Source: JAJDNS01 sp963578825 (lineage in GTDB: Bacteria; Acidobacteriota; Vicinamibacteria; Fen-336). From it: a DNA stretch of 64,000 nucleotides. The position numbers and the translations under genes are program-made. This document shows positions 60,170 through 64,000 of this stretch, piece by piece. The notes beneath the pieces were generated by a model that did no database searches, was not told the DNA's origin, and saw only the letters and a program-made list of their open reading frames with translations. The DNA is taken from NCBI GenBank assembly GCA_963578825.1, contig CAUZDW010000013.1, positions 1 through 64,000 of the forward strand, read 5' to 3'. How positions within the stretch are numbered: the stretch's first letter is position 1; every line of letters begins with the position of its first letter.

Positions 60170-61456
60170 ATGGAATCACGGCGTGCGTTCCTCGGCCTCG
60201 CGACCGGAGCCTCACTCCTCGCGGTCTTCCGTGACGACGGTCTCGACCGCGTGCTGGCCGCCGGTCGTGGTGAGGCTCGAGCATCCGGCGTGGTGGCCGT
60301 CGACGAGGACTTCTGGTACGAGGTCCAGCAGGCCTTCACCGTCAACCGCAGCTATATCAACTTCAACAATGGCGGTGTCTGCCCGTCGCCCCGCATGGTC
60401 CAGGAGGCGATGAAGCGCTACCTGGATTTGTCGAACGAGGCGCCGGCCCACACGATGTGGAATCTCCTCGAGCCGCAGATCGAGTCCGTGCGGGGTGGCC
60501 TGGCCCGCGCCTTCGGCTGTGATCCCGAAGAGATTGCGATCACCCGAAACGCCAGCGAGGGGCTCGAGATCGTGCAGCTCGGCCTCGACCTCGAGCCCGG
60601 CGACGAGGTGCTCACGACCACCCACGACTACCCGCGGATGCTGACGACCTGGCGACAGCGGGAGAGACGCGACGGAATCGTCTTGAAGACCTTTCTTGTC
60701 CCGGTGCCCCCGTCCAACCTCGATGAGCTGGCGAAGCGGTTCGAGGAGGAGATCACGCCGCGCACGAAGGTGATCCTCGTCTGCCACATCACCAACCTCA
60801 CCGGTCAGATCTATCCCGTGAAAAGGATCTGCCAGATGGGCCGCGAGCGCGGGATCGAGGTCATCGTGGACGGAGCCCACGCCTTTGCCCACTTCCCGTT
60901 CACCCACGCCGATCTTGACTGCGACTACTACGCCACGAGTCTCCACAAGTGGCTGCTCGCCCCCCACGGAACGGGCTTCCTCTACGTGAGGGGGTCGAAG
61001 ATCCCAAAGGTCTGGCCGCTCATGCCGGCGCCGGCGAAGATGGACTCCGACATTCGAAAGTTCGAGGAGATCGGCACCCACCCCGCGGCAAACCACAACG
61101 CGATTGCCGAGGCCCTGGCCTTTCACAACGGCATCGGCGTCGAGCGGCGGGCGGCCCGCCTGCGCTTCCTCCGCGAACGCTGGATGAGTCGGCTGTCCGA
61201 AGAGCCCCGCGTGCGGATCCACACGAGCCGCGACCCCGAGCAGTCCTGCGGCATCGGCACCGTTCAGATCGAGGGAGTGGACACGAAGAAGCTGGCCACG
61301 CACCTCTTCGATCGACACCGCATCATCGTGGTGCCGATCGTCCACGAGGACTTCGAGGGCCTGCGCGTGACACCGAACATCTACAGCACCCTCGACGAGG
61401 TGGACCGCTTCTCGGAGGCGATGGAGGCCGTGATCACGAAGGGCCTGCCGGCCTGA
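60170..61456 (+). CDS. Class V aminotransferase-like PLP enzyme with Tat-like signal (428 aa)
   Basis: AGGAGG precedes the ATG closely. The N-terminus ESRRAFLGLATGASLLAVF has twin arginines and a hydrophobic run, a probable Tat signal, though it is shorter than usual. The fold-type I PLP site is clear: ITRNASEGLEIVQLGL binds the phosphate, VIVDGAHAFAHFPF contains D234, and YATSLHKWLLAPHGTGFLYV contains the Schiff-base lysine K260. The family includes isopenicillin-N epimerases and cysteine desulfurase-like proteins. It resembles the PLP enzyme at 23695 in plan (signal, YINFNNGGVCPSPRMV-like entry) but is only moderately similar. It ends 3 bp before the convergent propeller gene. Confidence 0.85.
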   Translation: MESRRAFLGLATGASLLAVFRDDGLDRVLAAGRGEARASGVVAVDEDFWYEVQQAFTVNRSYINFNNGGVCPSPRMVQEAMKRYLDLSNEAPAHTMWNLLEPQIESVRGGLARAFGCDPEEIAITRNASEGLEIVQLGLDLEPGDEVLTTTHDYPRMLTTWRQRERRDGIVLKTFLVPVPPSNLDELAKRFEEEITPRTKVILVCHITNLTGQIYPVKRICQMGRERGIEVIVDGAHAFAHFPFTHADLDCDYYATSLHKWLLAPHGTGFLYVRGSKIPKVWPLMPAPAKMDSDIRKFEEIGTHPAANHNAIAEALAFHNGIGVERRAARLRFLRERWMSRLSEEPRVRIHTSRDPEQSCGIGTVQIEGVDTKKLATHLFDRHRIIVVPIVHEDFEGLRVTPNIYSTLDEVDRFSEAMEAVITKGLPA

Positions 61457-61459
61457 CGG

Positions 61460-62755
61460 CTAGAACCCGTCATCCTGAGGAGCTCCGATCTTCCCGATGC
61501 AGTAGAGGGTCTTGCCGGCCCGAAGGAAGAGCTGGCCCTGTACCGCAGCGAACGAGCTGAGGGTGAAGCCCTCGAGGGTGTTCTCGGCGATGAGCTCGAA
61601 GGTCGAGCCGGCGCGGATGACGCTGGTGACGGCGTCCTCGTTGGCGATGTAGAGCTTGCCGTCGGCCAGGAGCGGCGACGCGCTGTAGGTCCCCACCGCC
61701 AGACGCTGCGGTCCGTAGATCGTCTTGCCGGTCTGGAGCTCGAGACACCAGAGGATGCCCTTGTCGGTTACCACGTAGAGGCGCGTGCCGTCGGTGGTGG
61801 GCGTGGGCACGTCGGGACCCCGATCGAAGGACCACAGGCGCCGTTTGCCGGTCACGTCGCCCTTCCCGAAGGCCCGGAGCGCCAGCATGGGCTTCACCCG
61901 GGTCGACGCCACGACGATGTCGTCGTGGACGAGGGCCGAGGCGATGATGCGGTAGTTCCCCTCCCGGTTGGGGTTGAGGCCGTCGTCGCGCCACAGCTCC
62001 TTTCCCGTGGCCGGATCGTGTCCCGTGACCAGGTCTCCTCCGGTGAGGATGATCTCGGTCTTGCCGTCCCGCCGGGCCACCGCCGGGGTCGTGTAGGAAT
62101 CGGGCGACTCTCGCCGAGCCGGCGTCGGCCTCTCGACGTGGAATCGGGTCTTGCCCGAGGCCGGGTCGAGACCCAGCAGGTACGAGGGATCGTCGGTCTT
62201 CATGCCGTGGAGCACCTGGACGTATAGCGTGCCGTCGAACAGCAGCGGCGAGCTGCCGTAGCCCCACTGGGTTCCAAAGGGCCCATAGTCGGCCTGCAGG
62301 TCCCGGGCCCAGAGCTCCTTGCCCTCGAACGAGAAGGCCTTGAGTGCGCCGTTGCCGGTCATGGTGAAGACGCGGCCGTCTCCGGTCACCGGGGACGGGG
62401 AGGACATGTTGTGCTTGCGGTGGGCGTGGCCCTCCGCCGGCCCCACCGGCCTCTTCCAGGACACGGTCCCGGTGCGGCGATCGGCGCACCAGAGCTCGAC
62501 CTCGTCCCCGTCGATGACGCTCAAGAAGATCCGGTCGCCGGCGACGATGCTGGTGGAGCCGCTGGCGCTCGGCAGCGGGAGCGTCCAGGCCAGGTTCTCC
62601 GTCAGGCTCCAGCGCTCGGGAAGGTTCCGCTCCGGGCTGGTGCCGTTCTCGTCGGGTCCCCGCCAGTTGGGCCAGTCGGCCCCCGAGGCCGACCCCAGCC
62701 CCATCCCCACCGCGAGCGCCGCGACGACCAGAGCCCGGCTCACCGTCTTCACCAT
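61460..62755 (-). CDS. Exported PQQ-like beta-propeller protein (431 aa)
   Basis: The ATG at 62755 begins a signal peptide (ALVVAALAVGMGLGSASG) followed by DWPNWRGPDENGTSPERNLP, the fourth example of this N-terminal motif in the window. Blades include LWCADRRTGTVSWKRPV, LLGLDPASGKTRFHV, TGHDPATGKELWRDDG and LWCLELQTGKTIYG. A long upstream extension of the open frame to 63937 is antisense to the radical SAM gene and is rejected. The gene is divergent from that radical SAM gene and convergent with the PLP enzyme gene. Confidence 0.86.
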   Translation of the reverse strand: MVKTVSRALVVAALAVGMGLGSASGADWPNWRGPDENGTSPERNLPERWSLTENLAWTLPLPSASGSTSIVAGDRIFLSVIDGDEVELWCADRRTGTVSWKRPVGPAEGHAHRKHNMSSPSPVTGDGRVFTMTGNGALKAFSFEGKELWARDLQADYGPFGTQWGYGSSPLLFDGTLYVQVLHGMKTDDPSYLLGLDPASGKTRFHVERPTPARRESPDSYTTPAVARRDGKTEIILTGGDLVTGHDPATGKELWRDDGLNPNREGNYRIIASALVHDDIVVASTRVKPMLALRAFGKGDVTGKRRLWSFDRGPDVPTPTTDGTRLYVVTDKGILWCLELQTGKTIYGPQRLAVGTYSASPLLADGKLYIANEDAVTSVIRAGSTFELIAENTLEGFTLSSFAAVQGQLFLRAGKTLYCIGKIGAPQDDGF

Positions 62756-62884
62756 GACCACCCCCCGGGAGCGCAGCTTACATGGCAGGGCCACGCTCGG
62801 GCCAGCATAACCCGGAGGGTTTACGTTTCTTGACAACCACCCCGCGGAGACGTCGTTCCGAGCCGTCCGGGTGGCTTGAGCACT

Positions 62885-62893
62885 TGCTATAGT
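62885..62893 (+). promoter_or_regulatory. Extended -10 promoter candidate giving a leaderless mRNA
   Basis: TGCTATAGT (TG at 62885-62886, -10 at 62888-62893) is a good extended -10 element. A start seven bases later falls on the A of the ATG at 62900. A GGGGG run touches the ATG and is too close to serve as a normal ribosome binding site. No matching -35 box is seen at 16-18 bp. Confidence 0.4.
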
Positions 62894-62899
62894 AGGGGG

Positions 62900-64000
62900 A
62901 TGGACGACGGCGTGAGCACGGTTGCCGATCAAACCGAGGTCGGCAGCTACTTCGTAGCCAACTACCCGCCGTTCTCGGTCTGGAGCCGGGAGGCCGTCGG
63001 TCGCGACGCGCAGCCCGCCCTCGCGAAGCCGCCGCAGCCCGAAGTGCCTCTGGGTCTCTACCTGCACATCCCCTTCTGCCGCAAGCGCTGCCACTTCTGC
63101 TATTTCCGTGTTTACACCGACAAGAACGCGAAGGAAGTCGCCCAGTACCTGAAGACCCTCACGCGCGAGTGGGAGCTCTACCGCCAGCAGCCGGCGGTAG
63201 CCGGGCGGCCGCTCGGCTTCGTCTACTTCGGCGGCGGCACGCCGTCTTTTCTCTCCACCCGCCAGCTCGAGCAGCTGGTGGGGGGACTGAGCGCCGAAAC
63301 CTCGTGGGCCGACGCGGAGGAGGTCACCTTCGAGTGCGAGCCCGGGACCCTCAACGAGAGCAAGCTTCAGGTCATCCGAGCCCTGGGGGTGACGAGGCTC
63401 AGCCTGGGAATCGAGAACTTCGACGACCGCATCCTGGAGCTGAACGGCCGGGCCCATCGCTCGGCCGAGGTGTTCCGCGCCTACGAGTTCGCTCGCAAGC
63501 TGGATTTCCCCCAGATCAACGTCGACCTGATCGCGGGGATGCTGGGTGAGACCGAAGAGAACTGGCAGGCGTGTGTTCGGAAGCTGATCGAGCTGGATCC
63601 CGACAGCGTGACCATCTACCAGATGGAGCTGCCGCACAACACGACCATCAGCGCCGATCTGAAGGAGGGCAACGGACGTTTCGAGACCGCGGCCGACTGG
63701 TCCACCAAGCGGCGCTGGGTCAAGGAAGCCTTCGAGGCCCTCGAGAGCGCCGGCTACCACGTGGGCAGCGCCTACACCGCGGTGAAGGACCCGTCGCAGG
63801 CGCGCTTCGTGTACCGCGACCGGCTCTGGCAAGGTGCGGACCTGGTGGGACTGGGCGTGGCTTCGTTTGGCCACGTGAACGGAGTCCACCTTCAAAACCT
63901 CGACACCTGGGAGGCCTACGTCGCGGCCCTGAGCCACGACGAGCTGCCCCTCGGCCGTGCCTACACTCCCACCGAGGAGGAGCGCCTCGTGCGTGAGTTC
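62900..64000 (+). CDS. Radical SAM protein of the HemN/HemW family, truncated by the window end
   Basis: Reading from ATG 62900, 367 codons stay open to the end of the window. LYLHIPFCRKRCHFCYF holds the radical SAM cluster C60, C64 and C67. YFGGGTPSFLSTRQLEQLV contains the G-G-G-T-P motif, ECEPGTLNESKL and LSLGIENFDDRILELNGRAH match the HemN/HemW core, and INVDLIAGMLGETEENW is conserved late in the barrel. HemN itself has a further Cys (C-x3-C-x2-C-x-C), which is absent here, so oxygen-independent coproporphyrinogen oxidase activity is doubtful and a HemW-like haem chaperone or another enzyme is as likely. The C-terminal domain is missing. Confidence 0.85.
   Translation, partial: MDDGVSTVADQTEVGSYFVANYPPFSVWSREAVGRDAQPALAKPPQPEVPLGLYLHIPFCRKRCHFCYFRVYTDKNAKEVAQYLKTLTREWELYRQQPAVAGRPLGFVYFGGGTPSFLSTRQLEQLVGGLSAETSWADAEEVTFECEPGTLNESKLQVIRALGVTRLSLGIENFDDRILELNGRAHRSAEVFRAYEFARKLDFPQINVDLIAGMLGETEENWQACVRKLIELDPDSVTIYQMELPHNTTISADLKEGNGRFETAADWSTKRRWVKEAFEALESAGYHVGSAYTAVKDPSQARFVYRDRLWQGADLVGLGVASFGHVNGVHLQNLDTWEAYVAALSHDELPLGRAYTPTEEERLVREF

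Overview
The window is a 64 kb piece of a G+C-rich bacterial chromosome. It has no rRNA, tRNA, CRISPR array, prophage or plasmid functions that I can recognise. Several features point to an Acidobacteriota-like organism (Thermoanaerobaculia or Vicinamibacteria type): serine/threonine kinase genes fused to TolB-like propellers or TPRs, three tandem DUF5916 outer-membrane proteins, many PQQ-like and other beta-propellers, PVC-type cytochrome proteins (DUF1549/DUF1553 with DUF1501), and several Tat signals. This placement is inference from gene content; Planctomycetota-like or other relatives cannot be excluded.

Layout. 1-537: remnant of an IS3-family transposase, the 3' tail of a DUF4440-like gene and a small unknown gene. 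588-5780 (minus): propeller operon (PQQ-Ig protein, PQQ protein, NHL protein) whose distal gene is a peroxiredoxin with an in-frame UGA at the catalytic cysteine position, followed by a hairpin that fits the bacterial SECIS rules. 6160-8931 (plus): a probable amino-sugar operon. 9179-10325: a kinase/TPR pseudogene. 10425-17764: PVC-type haem protein, zinc-ribbon protein, YVTN propeller, exported methyltransferase and sialidase-like propeller. 17887-21107: a selenoneine-type locus, SenA followed by a single protein joining SenB to EgtD. 21074-24957: frameshifted phosphodiesterase lipoprotein, NTP/NDP-exchange-type transporter, Tat-exported PLP enzyme. 25093-28877: a four-subunit fumarate reductase/succinate dehydrogenase operon plus a TPR protein. 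28878-31857 (minus): permease, RidA and a D-amino-acid PLP enzyme. 32025-38245: CehA/McbA-like metallohydrolase and a DUF1549/DUF1553-DUF1501 pair. 38242-44880 (minus): DUF1326 and unknown exported proteins, a periplasmic xanthine-dehydrogenase-family operon and a HupE/UreJ-like membrane protein. 45090-46087: a second kinase pseudogene. 46200-53328 (minus): three tandem DUF5916 barrels. 53461-62755: glycosyltransferase 9, four PQQ-like proteins, an MFS transporter and a second Tat-signal PLP enzyme. 62900-64000: a HemN/HemW-like radical SAM protein running off the edge.

How it fits together. The strongest theme is selenium: a predicted Cys-free selenoprotein peroxiredoxin near the left end and a selenoneine pathway 17 kb away. 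No selenophosphate synthetase (SelD/SenC) is in the window, so both would have to draw on a pool made elsewhere. The second theme is a large exported inventory (six PQQ-like propellers, NHL, YVTN and sialidase-like folds, cytochrome-type proteins, Mo-enzyme, outer-membrane barrels), consistent with a Gram-negative heterotroph degrading complex organic matter. The third is decay: two kinase genes that lost their catalytic core, a frameshifted GDPD gene and IS debris. Short-leader or leaderless promoters recur in front of several genes.
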